Part shown: piece after piece, positions 12,127 through 22,100 of the stretch
Layout: every line of letters begins with the position of its first letter
Position numbering within the stretch: position 1 is the first letter of the stretch
DNA from: Streptomyces coeruleorubidus
GTDB lineage: Bacteria > Actinomycetota > Actinomycetes > Streptomycetales > Streptomycetaceae
Assembly (NCBI RefSeq): GCF_028885415.1
Contig: NZ_CP118527.1
Location: 1,674,001-1,738,000 of the forward strand
Direction: 5' to 3'
DNA length: 64,000 bases
Translations under genes and position numbers: made by a program
The notes under the pieces: model-generated
What the model was told of the DNA's origin: nothing
What the model saw: only the letters and a program-made list of their open reading frames with translations
The model's database searches: none

Positions 12127-12522
12127 TCACAGCGCCCGGAGGCCGTTGATCACGTCGCGCAGAATACTCTCGTCCGGCAGTTCGGCAGGGGGTACGGGCC
12201 GGTTCACATGGACGAATTCCGCGTCCACGAGGTCTCCGACAAGGACCCGTACCACCCCGATCGGCAGGTCGAGTTCCGCCGCGAGTTCGGCGACCGACTG
12301 CGGGACGTCACGACACAGTTCGACGATGTCCACATGCTCCGGGGAGAGCATGTGGTCCGCTTCCGGATCGTCCGCGTGCGGCTCCGTGACCACGACCGCG
12401 ATCAGGTCCAGGCGGTGCTGGCCCTGGCTGCTGGTGCGGCCGCGCGTCATGGCGTACGGACGGACGACCGGTCCGGCCTCGTCGTCGAACCAGTGCCTTC
12501 TTCCCTGACCGTCAGCGCTCAT
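12127..12522 (-). CDS. cvnC: Conservon DUF742 protein CvnC
   Basis: A 131-residue DUF742 protein. The segment RPYAMTRGRTSS near residue 22, followed by a winged-helix-like stretch (SPEHVDIVELC...SVAELAAELDLPIGVVRVLVGDLVDAEFVHV), is diagnostic. It lies 9 bp after cvnB. The role is an accessory component of the CvnABCD complex; CvnC proteins are reported to bind the partner proteins rather than catalyse. The gene downstream is not cvnD but the hydantoinase, which is atypical. Confidence 0.93.
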   Translation of the reverse strand: MSADGQGRRHWFDDEAGPVVRPYAMTRGRTSSQGQHRLDLIAVVVTEPHADDPEADHMLSPEHVDIVELCRDVPQSVAELAAELDLPIGVVRVLVGDLVDAEFVHVNRPVPPAELPDESILRDVINGLRAL

Positions 12523-12531
12523 GTCATCCCA

Positions 12532-12966
12532 CTACCCGCCTGCGGGCAGATCGGTGCGCGGAGCGGCGCCCAGATGCACGCCCACTCGCTTCACGAGGAG
12601 CGTCATCTCGTAGGCGACCTGGCCGACGTCCGAGTCGGCGTCCGCGAGGACGGCGAGGCAGCTGCCGTCGCCGGCGGCCGTCACGAACAGGAAGGCGTCG
12701 TCGAGCTCGACGACCGTCTGGCGGACGTTGCCGGCCTCGAAGTGGCGTCCCACGCCCTTGGCGAGGCTGTGGAACCCGGAGGCGACGGCGGCCAGGTGCT
12801 CGCTGTCCTCCCTGGTCAGATCCCTGGACACTCCCGTCGGCAAACCGTCGCCGGAAAGCACGAGGGCCTTGCGGATGCTCGCGACGCGGTCCACCAGATC
12901 GTCGAGGAGCCAGTTCAGCTCGCCCTTGTTGGCTGCGGTGTGGCCGGTGGCCTTCGGTGCGGTCAT
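12532..12966 (-). CDS. cvnB: Conservon roadblock/LC7 protein CvnB
   Basis: A 144-residue roadblock/LC7 fold protein (MglB-like), beginning after a short polar leader with GELNWLLDDLVDRVASIRKALVLSGDGLPTG. Family members are regulators of small Ras-like GTPases, here presumably CvnD. The ATG overlaps the cvnA stop by 4 bp (ATGA at 12963-12966), so it is coupled to cvnA. Confidence 0.94.
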   Translation of the reverse strand: MTAPKATGHTAANKGELNWLLDDLVDRVASIRKALVLSGDGLPTGVSRDLTREDSEHLAAVASGFHSLAKGVGRHFEAGNVRQTVVELDDAFLFVTAAGDGSCLAVLADADSDVGQVAYEMTLLVKRVGVHLGAAPRTDLPAGG

Positions 12967-15900
12967 CGACCGTCCCCCTCTGTCGTTCCTTGTCGTGCTG
13001 TGCCGCTGTGGGCGGCATCGCCCGTTGCGTTCTCCTCGCGGCCGCGCTGCCAGCCGCGCTGGAGCGAGGCCATACGGCTGCGTACTTCGTCGGCGTCGCG
13101 TTCGACGGGCTCGGCTCTGTCCTCCGTACGCGGCTCGGACCCTCGCTTCAGCTGCGGAGCCAGGTTGGCCTGGCGGACGCGCCGGGGCAGCGGCGCGGTG
13201 CCGGAGCCGGACTGGTGCGGTGCGGAGCCGGGGGCCTGTCCCCGTCGTGCGGAGCCGGGGGCCTGTCCCCGTCGTGCGGAGCCGGGAGCCTGTCCCCGTC
13301 GTGCGGAGCCGGGAGCCGAGCCGGTCTCCTGGGGTGTGGCGCCGCCGGTGGTCCCCGGCGTGGGGCCGGAGCGACGGTCGGGGCCGTCAGGGCCGCTCGA
13401 GGCGATCTCCGCGCGGCGTGTCCGCGTGGGCAGGGTGGGCGGCTCCGCCCCGGAGCCGGACGAGGCCGGTGATGCGGAGCGGTCGTCGGCGCGGCCGACC
13501 GCGCCGACGCCCCGGCGAGCGGACTCCGCACCCCGACGGCGGGCCGGCAGGGGCGGCGGTGTGTCCGGCTGGGTTTCGCCTCGCCGGCTGCCGGTCGAGG
13601 AGCCATCGGTGCGGCGGCGGACCGGAAGTTCGGACGTGGGCTCCGGTCCGGACCGGCCCGTGGCCCCGCCGCTCACGGAGTCGTCGACCCGGCGACGCGA
13701 AGGGAGCGGGGAGGTGCCGCCCGGCTCCGCCCGGCCGACGCCCGTGGTGGTCTCCTCGTCCGTCTTGCCCCGCCGGGGGCGCTGCTCGGTGACCGGGCGC
13801 CCGTGCGAGCTGACCAGTTTCGGGGTGTGGCGGCGCGGCAGCTGGACCGGGGCGCTCGGCTCGTCGTCGGTGTCGGTCCGGCCGTGTGCGCTGTGGGCGT
13901 CGGCGGCCTGGTGCGGATCGGGTCGGCGGCCGGCCGTCTCGTCCTGGGCGCGGGTGAGGGAGGGGCGGGGGCGGAACAGGCCGCCGTGTTCGCTGTCCTC
14001 GTCCTCGAGAGCGCCGGGGAAGTCGCCGATGGTGTCCAGGTCGACGGGGGCCTCCAGTTCGACCGGTCCGTCCAGGAGGGGGGCCGGCAGGCCGGGCCGT
14101 TGCGCGGACCCCTTGGACAGCGCGCGGCGGCTGTCCTGCGCCTCGCTCTCCTTGGCCGGCTGGGGGCGGTCGAGCCGGAACCCGATGCCGTTCGTGTCCG
14201 GGACGTCGTCCGTCAGCAGGGCGTCCGGGATGAAGACGACGGCGGTCGTGCCGCCGTACGGGGAGGGCTGCAGGGAGACGCGGACGTTCTGCCGCTGGGC
14301 GAGACGGCTGACCACGAACAGACCGAGCCGGTCGGTGTCGGACAGCTCGAACTCGGGGGTCTCGGCGAGCCGGAGGTTGGCGTCCAGGAGCGCTTCGGCG
14401 GCCATGCCGAGGCCACGGTCGTGGATCTCCAGGGTGAAGCCGTTGGCGACCCGCTCGCCCAGGACCTGGACGGCGGTGTGCGGCGGGGAGAAGACCGTGG
14501 CGTTCTCCAGGAGTTCCGCCACGAGATGCGTGACGTCGGCGACGGCCGGGCCGGTGACGGCGATACGCGGAAGGCGGCGGACCTCGATGCGCTCGTAGTC
14601 CTCGACCTCGGCGACGGCGGCGCGTACGACATCCATGAGCTGGACGGGCTTGCGCCACTGACGGGAGGGCGCGGCGCCGGAGAGGATCACGAGGCCCTCG
14701 GCGTGCCGGCGCATGCGGGTGGTCAGGTGGTCGAGTCGGAACAGGTCGGCGAGTTCCTCGGTGTCCTCGGTCCGGCGCTCCATGGCGTCGAGCAGGGTGA
14801 GCTGCTTGTGGAGCAGGACCTGGCTGCGGCGCGCGAGGTTGACGAAGACCTCGGAGACGCCGGCGCGCAACTCGGCCTGCTTGACCGCGGCTTCGACGGC
14901 CGCGCGCTGGAGGGTGTTGAGGGCCTGGCCGACCTCGCCCATCTCGTTCTTGTCGTACTCCAGGCGCGGGACCTCGGTCTCCACGTCGACCTGCTCGCCC
15001 GCCGACAGCCGGCGCATCACGCTGGGCAGCCGCACACCGGACGCCTCGTGGGCCTCCAGACGCAGCTGCCGCAGATCACGGATGAGGGTGCGGCCGACGC
15101 GCACGGACAGGAAGAGGGAGACCAGGAGAGCGAGCAGACCCAGTACGCCGGCGATGACCGCCTTGGCGATGACACCCATGGCCACCGGTTCGACGCGGTT
15201 CTGGTAGCGGTCGTTGGCCTGGTCGTTGAGCGTGCCGAGTTCGTCGAGCACATTGCCGGCGGCGCTGTCCCAGCTCTTCGCGGTGACGCCGCGCGGTGTT
15301 CCGTCGGCGGCGGAGACGGCCGCTTCCTCGGCCACGCGCAGCGGAGCGGTGGAGGCGTTCTTCCAGAAGCTCTGGTAGCGGTCGCGTTCCGAGACGGGCA
15401 GCAGCGGGAGGTTGGTGTCGTACATCAGGGTGCGCTGGGCCACGAGGTCGGAGATGTCGCGCTCTTCGGAGTGGGAGATCTTGCCGACGATCAGGGCGGA
15501 GCCGAGGAGGGCGTCCTCGCGGGAGAGCAGTTCGCGGGCGCGGGCCAGATTGACCAGCGCGCGGTACTGCTTGTCCAGTTCCACGTTGTCGACGACGTGG
15601 AGGTTGGCGAGCAGGACGTAGCACGGGTCGACCAGCCGGTTGTAGAGGTCGAGGGCCTGGGAGCGGTTGACGGTGCCGTCCTCGACGCTGCGGCGCAGCG
15701 ACTCGATGCCTTCGAAGGCGTCCAGGACCGCGGTCAGCCGCTCGTCGGTGTCCGCCCCCATCGCGTCGCGCACGTCAGGATTCCGGGCGTTCTCGCGGAT
15801 GCCGCCGACGGCCTCGTCGGTGGCGGTCCGGCTGCGCCGGAGCGCGGCGAGCCCGTCGGAGGCACGGGGGTCGGCCAGGTAGACGAGGGTCTGGCGGCGT

Positions 15901-16094
15901 TCCTCCTGGAGGACACGGACGGTGTCCTCGATGGGGTAGCCGATCTTCTCCACCACGGACGACACGTTGAACAGGTCGCCCGCCTCACGTCCCGTGAGCA
16001 CCGTGGCGAAGGCCCAGATCGCGGTCAGGGACACCAGCGGCACGAGAAGCAGCGCCACGATCTTCCGGCGGATGGACTTCCCGCGAAAGCGCAT
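12963..16094 (-). CDS. cvnA: Conservon membrane sensor histidine-kinase-like protein CvnA
   Basis: A 1043-residue sensor starting MRFRGKSIRRKI at 16094 with a strong SD (gggggagg). Order: TM1 (about 12-33), extracellular nitrate/nitrite-sensing-type (NIT) domain (about 45-300), TM2 (about 306-328), HAMP-like linker, HATPase_c domain (about 430-660; N box ELLENATVFSPP, G1 box DRGLGM), then a long Arg/Pro/Ser-rich disordered tail to the C-terminus with a 9-residue repeat. It is predicted to be the input subunit of the conservon at the membrane. The signal is unknown. The frame is open to 16451, but the upstream part lacks any family feature. Confidence 0.92.
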   Translation of the reverse strand: MRFRGKSIRRKIVALLLVPLVSLTAIWAFATVLTGREAGDLFNVSSVVEKIGYPIEDTVRVLQEERRQTLVYLADPRASDGLAALRRSRTATDEAVGGIRENARNPDVRDAMGADTDERLTAVLDAFEGIESLRRSVEDGTVNRSQALDLYNRLVDPCYVLLANLHVVDNVELDKQYRALVNLARARELLSREDALLGSALIVGKISHSEERDISDLVAQRTLMYDTNLPLLPVSERDRYQSFWKNASTAPLRVAEEAAVSAADGTPRGVTAKSWDSAAGNVLDELGTLNDQANDRYQNRVEPVAMGVIAKAVIAGVLGLLALLVSLFLSVRVGRTLIRDLRQLRLEAHEASGVRLPSVMRRLSAGEQVDVETEVPRLEYDKNEMGEVGQALNTLQRAAVEAAVKQAELRAGVSEVFVNLARRSQVLLHKQLTLLDAMERRTEDTEELADLFRLDHLTTRMRRHAEGLVILSGAAPSRQWRKPVQLMDVVRAAVAEVEDYERIEVRRLPRIAVTGPAVADVTHLVAELLENATVFSPPHTAVQVLGERVANGFTLEIHDRGLGMAAEALLDANLRLAETPEFELSDTDRLGLFVVSRLAQRQNVRVSLQPSPYGGTTAVVFIPDALLTDDVPDTNGIGFRLDRPQPAKESEAQDSRRALSKGSAQRPGLPAPLLDGPVELEAPVDLDTIGDFPGALEDEDSEHGGLFRPRPSLTRAQDETAGRRPDPHQAADAHSAHGRTDTDDEPSAPVQLPRRHTPKLVSSHGRPVTEQRPRRGKTDEETTTGVGRAEPGGTSPLPSRRRVDDSVSGGATGRSGPEPTSELPVRRRTDGSSTGSRRGETQPDTPPPLPARRRGAESARRGVGAVGRADDRSASPASSGSGAEPPTLPTRTRRAEIASSGPDGPDRRSGPTPGTTGGATPQETGSAPGSARRGQAPGSARRGQAPGSARRGQAPGSAPHQSGSGTAPLPRRVRQANLAPQLKRGSEPRTEDRAEPVERDADEVRSRMASLQRGWQRGREENATGDAAHSGTARQGTTEGDGR
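13221..13320. repeat. 27-bp tandem repeat in the cvnA tail
   Basis: Units start at 13221, 13248 and 13275 with a partial fourth at 13302. Each encodes GSARRGQAP in the minus-strand cvnA frame, so copy-number change would alter the tail length without a frameshift. Confidence 0.9.
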
Positions 16095-16510
16095 GGCCTC
16101 CCCCAGCTCGGCCCCCGGGCTACCGGGGGTACATATGTGCGTCAACAAACGGCGCGAGCCTACTACCGACCCCCAGGGAACTCGAAGACCGGTCCGGAAG
16201 CTGAACTTCCGCGCCAGCGACGAGGCATGTGGAGTTGTCCGGGCATTGCGGGAGTTGTCTGCCCGAAACCGATGGTGGACGCACGGGGCAACGCCCGTGG
16301 TGCGTCCTGGCGGTTGGCTGAAATTTTTCGGTTTCCGGGAATCTTCGCGGCGAGTTGTTCGTCCTTCTCTACGGGAAATGGGGGCGGAATCGGCCACAGG
16401 AGCCGCATCCCGCAACTGGGCGGCGTAAAACAGCGCAAGCCGGGCAGCCACTGGGGAACACGGGTCTTCGGATGCGAGTGAGCAGTCTGCCGGCGGTGGG
16501 GAGTGACACG
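16095..16510. other. Divergent intergenic region, cvnA and membrane-protein gene
   Basis: A 416-bp gap that should carry promoters in both directions. On the minus strand TTGACG lies near 16140 beside the short palindrome acatatgt (16131-16138). On the plus strand the area around 16320-16380 is unusually AT-rich for this window (gaaatttttcgg). I see no gene and no firm promoter pair. Confidence 0.45.
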
Positions 16511-17077
16511 GTGATGGGCACGGCGGAGCGGCGCGGGGCGCCCAGGGCGGGTGGGGCGCAAATGACGGCGCCTCAGGATGCCGAAGCGACTGATCTGGAC
16601 AGTCCGGCCGACGAGGCGGAGGTCACGGCTCGAGAGGCCGGGGTTCCGGCTCACAAAGTGGGCCGTGACATGCGCGAGCAGCAGTACTACCGGCCCCTGT
16701 GGGTCGAGGAGCCGGCGCGGCGGCGCCGGTTGCCGGATCCGGTACGGACGGCCGCCGTGCGGTCGGTAATCCTCATCGCTGTGACGCTGATCCAGGCCAT
16801 GGTGGCCTTCCTGTGCACGATGGCCGGGTCCTGGCTGGCGTTTCCCATGGTGATCAGCAGCGTGGTGAGCACGATCGTGGCGACGTGGGGTGCGCTCGAC
16901 GTGTGGGTGACGCGTCAGGTCTGGAACCAGCGCAACGGCGTGGTGTCCATGCCGAGCAGCACGGCACGGGCCTTGCGCCGCGAGCGGCGCCGGGCCCGAC
17001 GGCAGGCACGCGCCGCCGAGCGGGCGCAGGAGCGAATACGCCGACGGGGCGGGGCTGGGCAGTTGTCCCACTCGTAA
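16511..17077 (+). CDS. Small two-TM membrane protein next to the conservon
   Basis: A 188-residue protein of unknown function. It has a polar N-terminal region, two hydrophobic segments (VILIAVTLIQAMVAFLCTMAG and WLAFPMVISSVVSTIVATWG, about residues 80-125) and a very basic C-terminal tail (RALRRERRRARRQARAAERAQ), so both ends are probably cytoplasmic. GTG 16511 was chosen for ggggag 8 nt upstream; ATG 16514 and ATG 16562 are alternatives. It is divergent from cvnA and could be co-regulated with the conservon. Confidence 0.72.
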   Translation: MMGTAERRGAPRAGGAQMTAPQDAEATDLDSPADEAEVTAREAGVPAHKVGRDMREQQYYRPLWVEEPARRRRLPDPVRTAAVRSVILIAVTLIQAMVAFLCTMAGSWLAFPMVISSVVSTIVATWGALDVWVTRQVWNQRNGVVSMPSSTARALRRERRRARRQARAAERAQERIRRRGGAGQLSHS

Positions 17078-17567
17078 GCAGTGACGACGGGGCGCCGGCC
17101 AGGCGACCGGGTCCCGGCCGGACGATCGACGGGATGCGGCGGGTCGGGCCCATGCGGCCGATAGCCGAGCCCGTACCCCTCACCGTACGACCGACTGCGC
17201 CCTCTCTTCCCCGGCGTTCCGGGCGAGTTCGCGTCTCGCCCGCATGAACGGGCGGGGGGCCACGACCAGCACGGCGGTCGTACGGCCGTCCCGCTCGTAC
17301 CCGGCGGGGAAGCCGCCCTCGGCCGATGCACCGTTCGGAGCGTTCGCCTCGGTGACGCGAGCGGTGCCATCGTCCTTGCGTCGGCCGGCGAAGTGGAGAC
17401 GGGTACGAGTTCCTCACGCAGGACCTGGCCCGGGCGTCGTCGCGGGTGCGCAGCGTGTGTACGCCGGGGAGGTTGCCGCCACATCTGGCGCAACACCCGT
17501 CCGACACCCCAGGGTTGGTTCGACTGGTCAAGCCCGCCCTGAGAGAACGCCCCTTGAGGAACCGCCC
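17078..17567. other. 490-bp gap before the permease gene
   Basis: No gene supported: frames on both strands are open over long stretches but lack SD sites, and their product would be Arg/Pro/Gly-rich. It presumably carries the permease promoter. Confidence 0.5.
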
Positions 17568-19136
17568 ATGCGAACGACCGCGCAGTCCACAGACCAGCAC
17601 GGCCAGGACGACGCCGAACTCACCGAGTTCGGCTACAGACCCGAACTCAAACGCACCCTCGGCAACTTCCACACCTTCGCCGCCGGGATCAGCTACATCT
17701 CGATCCTGACCGGCACCTTCCAGCTGTTCTACTTCGGCTACGGCAGCGGCGGCCCCGCCTACTGGTGGTCGTGGCCGATGGTCTTCGCCGGCCAGTTCAT
17801 GGTCGCCCTGTGCTTCGCGGAGCTCGCCGCCCGCTATCCCGTCGCCGGCTCCGTCTACAACTGGTCGAAGAAGATAGGCAATCCGCATCTGGGCTGGCTC
17901 GCCGGCTGGATGATGTTGATCGCCTCCATCGTGTCCATATCGGCCGTGGCGCTGGCCTACCAGTTGACGCTGCCGCAGATCTCGTCGTTCTTCCAGTTCG
18001 TGGGGGACGGCACCGGTACGTACGACGTGGCGACCAACGCGGTCATCCTGGCCGCGGTGTTGATCCTGTTCACGACTCTCGTGAACGCCTTCGGCGTCAA
18101 GTTGATGGCCAGGATCAACACGGCCGGCGTGTTCATCGAGTTGATCGCCACTGTCGTACTGATCGTCCTGTTCGCGGTCCACATCACGCGCGGTCCCCAG
18201 GTCGTCATGGAGACGCACGGCACCGGTGCGGGTTACGGCAACGGTTACCTGGGTGCCTTCCTGGTGGCCTCGCTGGCCTCGGCCTACGTCATGTACGGCT
18301 TCGACACCGCCGCCTCGCTCGGCGAGGAGTCCCTGAACCCGACCCGCAACGCGCCGCGCGCGATCATCCGGGCGATCGTCGCGTCCTTCGTGCTCGGCGG
18401 CCTGATCCTGCTGCTCGCGCTGATGAGCGTCTCCAGCCTGAAGGGGGAGAAGCTGTCCACGGACGGCTTGCAGTACATCGTCCTGGACGTGCTGGGTCCG
18501 ACGGCGGGCAAGGCGATGCTGTGGTGCGTGCTGATCGCCGTGACGGTCTGCGCGCTGGCGGTGCACACGGCGGCGGTCCGGCTGGCGTTCGCGATGGCCC
18601 GGGACAACAACCTGCCCGCGTCCTCGAAGCTGGCCAAGTGCCACCCGCGGTTCCAGACGCCGGTCCTGCCGACCGTGATCATCGGGATCCTCGCGCTGGC
18701 GATCCTGGTGGTCAACATCCGCCAGCCGCAGATCTTCACCGTCGTCACCAGCATCGGCATCATCATGATCTACCTCGCCTACCTGGGCGTCACGGTGCCG
18801 CTGCTGGTCGCCCGGCTGCGCGGAAAGTGGCAGCCCGCGGGTGAGGGCCGGTTCTCGCTGGGCCGCTGGGGGCTGCCGGTCAACATCGTGGCCGTGCTGT
18901 GGGGCGCGGCCATGACGCTGAACCTGATCTGGCCGCGGGCCGCCGTCTACAACGCCACGGCTCCCTACCACTGGTACCTGCGCTGGGGCGCGGTGCTGTT
19001 CGTCGCCGTCATCGCGGGCGGCGGCTTCGCGTACTACTGGTTCGTCCAGCGGCACAAGACCGGCGTGCTCGCCGAGCACCGCTCGGACGCCGGGGACACC
19101 GCTCCCGCCGCCGCCCCGGCGGCCGACAGCGCCTGA
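17568..19136 (+). CDS. APC-family amino-acid permease (GABA/choline-transporter type)
   Basis: A 522-residue transporter with about 12 hydrophobic segments. The amino-acid/choline transporter signature is visible in YGFDTAASLGEESLNPTRNAPRAI (substrate-binding loop, about residues 245-268), and FGYRPELKRTLGNFHTFAAGISYIS at the N-terminus is typical of the ACT family. ATG 17568 follows gagga at 8 nt. It is likely an amine or amino-acid uptake system (GABA-permease-like); substrate unknown. It is convergent with the SMC-like gene, only 51 bp away. Confidence 0.9.
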   Translation: MRTTAQSTDQHGQDDAELTEFGYRPELKRTLGNFHTFAAGISYISILTGTFQLFYFGYGSGGPAYWWSWPMVFAGQFMVALCFAELAARYPVAGSVYNWSKKIGNPHLGWLAGWMMLIASIVSISAVALAYQLTLPQISSFFQFVGDGTGTYDVATNAVILAAVLILFTTLVNAFGVKLMARINTAGVFIELIATVVLIVLFAVHITRGPQVVMETHGTGAGYGNGYLGAFLVASLASAYVMYGFDTAASLGEESLNPTRNAPRAIIRAIVASFVLGGLILLLALMSVSSLKGEKLSTDGLQYIVLDVLGPTAGKAMLWCVLIAVTVCALAVHTAAVRLAFAMARDNNLPASSKLAKCHPRFQTPVLPTVIIGILALAILVVNIRQPQIFTVVTSIGIIMIYLAYLGVTVPLLVARLRGKWQPAGEGRFSLGRWGLPVNIVAVLWGAAMTLNLIWPRAAVYNATAPYHWYLRWGAVLFVAVIAGGGFAYYWFVQRHKTGVLAEHRSDAGDTAPAAAPAADSA

Positions 19137-19164
19137 CCCCGGGCGGCTGCGGGACCGTTGTGGC

Positions 19165-19193
19165 CGGTCGCGCAGTTCCCCGCGCCCCTAAGG
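19165..19193. repeat. Dispersed Streptomyces intergenic element
   Basis: The segment around gcgcagttccccgcgcccct, in the convergent gap between the permease and SMC-like genes, is a sequence I recall from many Streptomyces intergenic regions. Only one copy is seen in this window. Recognition is from memory. Confidence 0.4.
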
Positions 19194-22100
19194 CGTCGTA
19201 GACGCGGGGCGTTTGTACATCCTGGTGGCCGTGATCTCGCTGTGTACCGCCTCCCCCGCCCGGGGCTGCTGCGGAAGCCCCGGGCGGAGGTGTTCCTCGA
19301 CGCTGATGTACTTGAGGCCGGCCCTCAGGTCGGCGTCGTTGCGCATGCGGATGACCAGGGGGAACTCGGCCAGCGCGGTCGTGTCGAACAGGCCCGTGGT
19401 GTACAGGAGCTGGACGCCCAGGGCGTCCGACACCGCCCGCTGGAGTTCCAGCAGGTACGTGGCGTTGGCGCGGCCGATGGGGTTGTCGAGGAACAGCGTG
19501 CCGGCGTGCCGGTGCTTGTCGCGGCCCCGGTCGTTCGAGCGCAGCGCGGCCATCGTGCAGTACAGGGCGATCGCGGCGGTGAGGAGCTGGCCGCCGGAGA
19601 AGACGTCGCCCATCTGCCCGACGGGGACGCGCTCGGCGCGCAGCACCGCGTCGGGCTTGAGGATCTCGACGGCGACGCCCTTGGGCTGCAGGGCTGCGGC
19701 GACACCCCGCAGCAGCAGGGACATGCCGTCCCGCCGCAGGTCCGAGTTCTTCTTGACGGCGGCCCGGGTCGCCTCGTCGATGACCTCGCCCAGCCGCTCG
19801 GTGAGCGTGGCCTGGTCGGGCTCCTCGAAACGGATGCGGAGGAACTCCTGCCCCGACCACTCGCCGAGGCCTTCCGGGAGACGGGAGAGCCGCTGGGCGG
19901 AGCGCAGGGTGGCCAGGGCCGACTCGACCAGGCCGCGCAGCCGGTCGACGATCGAGTCGCGGTTGCGCTCCAGCTGCTCCAGCTCGTCCGTCAGGACCCG
20001 GAGCCGGGGCGCGAAGGCGTCGGCCCACTTCTGGGCGTGCTCGGGCAGCGCGGAGGCGGGCAGTTCGCGGATCTGCTGCCGTGCCGGGGTGCGGACCTGC
20101 TCGTAGCGCGTGGAGTTGGCGTGCCGTACGAGGATGTCGCTGGCCTCGCGAACGGCGGCCTCCGCGGCGGACAGGTCGGCGGCGCAGCCGCGCAGGGACC
20201 GGCGGGCCTCGGCGGCAGCCTGCCGGGCCTCCTCCGGGCTGCCGGGGTACGGCTCGGTCTCCTCCTGCTCCTCCTCGGTGGTGTGCTCGCGCAGCAGGTC
20301 GCGGAGCATGGCGGCGATCTCGTCGAAGCCGCTCGCCGCGTCCTCGGCGGCGCGGTGGGCGTCGAGGAGCTCGGCGTGCGCCTCGCGTGCCTGGTTCAGT
20401 GCCTCGATGTGGGAGGCGAGTTCGGCCGTGGCGGTGCGCAGCAGGGTCTGCGCGTGCTCGGCGTCGCGCGGCTGGAGGTCCTCGGGGAGGTCGGTGTGGG
20501 CCTCGCCGTCCTCGGGCGCGTGCCGTTCGGCCTCGCCGCGCAGCCGCCCGAGCTGCTCGCTCGCACTCGACATACGGGTCTCCAGGAGCTGCACCAGCTC
20601 CTCGGCACGGGCGGCGGCAGCCTGGCGGCTGGGTCCGTCGGAGCCGTCGGGGGATTCGAGGAGCTGCTCCGCACGCGTACGGACCTTGTTGCTCAGCCGG
20701 TCCAGCTCCGCGCGGGCCGCACTCTCGTCGCTCTCCGCACGGGCCTGCTCGGCCCGCAGATCAGCGCCGACGCCGACCTTCTCGTACAGCTGTGACGCCG
20801 CCCGGTAGGCCTCGCGGAGGGCGGGCAGGGAGGCCTTCGGGGTCCGGGCGTCGTCCTCGGGTACGTCGTCGGGGGCGCCGGCGATCTCGGAGCGCTCGGC
20901 GCGCAACGCGCGGGCGGTGCGGCGAGCGTCGTCGGCGGCGCGCTGGGCGGCCCGCCGGTCCTCGTCGGCGGCCCGGGCCCGCTCCAGGCAGGCCTGGGCG
21001 CCCGCCTCGGCCTCGGCCGCCTCGTCGGCCAGCTCGCGCAGCTTGACCTGCCAGCCGGCCCGCTCGCGCAGCCGGAAGGCGAGCCCGGCGAGGGCGTCGG
21101 CGGAGCGGCGGGCCTTCTGGGCGGCCTCCTGCCGCTCGTCCCGGACGCGCGCGGCCTCGGCGGCGGCCTCGTCGGCCTCGGCCCGGACCGTGCGCGCCTC
21201 GGCCAGTTCGGCCTCCGACTCCTCGGCGAACGCGCGGGTGTCGTGTGCCGCCCGGGCCAGTTCGGCCAGCCGGCCGGCCGGGCAGCCGGCGCGCCAGGAG
21301 GCGAGCCGGGCGGCCAGTTCGCGGTCCTTGCCGAGTCGTGCGGCGAGGGTGCGGATCTCCTCGTCGCGCTCGGTCGCCCGGGCGCGCAGCGCCTGCCGCT
21401 CCTCGTCGGCGGCGTGCTCGTCGTGCATGGCCGGGTTCGGCGGGACGAGGAACACGTCCCCGCTGTCGGTGTCCGGGGCGGGGGTCGGGGCGAGCAGGGC
21501 GGCGGCGGTGCCGACGGCCACGGCGGAACGGGGCAGCAGCGCCGCGTCGCCCAGCGCCTCCCGGGCGCGTGCGTGGGAGTCCGGGTCGGTGATGATCACG
21601 CCGTCGACCAGTTCGGGCCGGGCGGCCAGCACGCGCGCGTGGTCGGCCGGGTCGACGGCCTGGGCGAGATAGCGCCAGCCGGGCAGCGCGGGAATGCCGT
21701 GCTCGCCGAGGAACTCGACGGTGGCCAGCACGTCCGGGCCGGGCGGCAGCAGCCCGCCGTCACCGAGCGCGCCGAGGATCCGGGAGTCGTCGGCGGCGGC
21801 CGTACGCAGTTCGAACAGCTGCCGTTCGGCGGAGGTGACGGCGTCGTCGAGCAGTTCGCGCAGGTCGTCGGCGAAGCGGTCGAGCTCCTCGGGGCTGAGC
21901 CCCTGCTCGCCCGAGGCGGGCCGGGTGGCCGGCTCGCTGTCCGTGCCATGGCGGGGCTGCGGGATGCCCGGGCGGGTCTCGGAGGTCAGGCTGAGCAGTT
22001 CCGCCAGCCGCTCCTCCCCCGCCAGCGCCTCGGCGGTGCGGCGCTCGGCCTCGTACGACCGCTCGGCCGCCGTCGCCGCGTCCGCCGCGCGGGCCGCGGT

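Noticed and set aside
13201..13330. Possible CRISPR-like array
   Set aside because: The 27-bp units are directly adjacent without spacers and encode an in-frame peptide repeat in cvnA.
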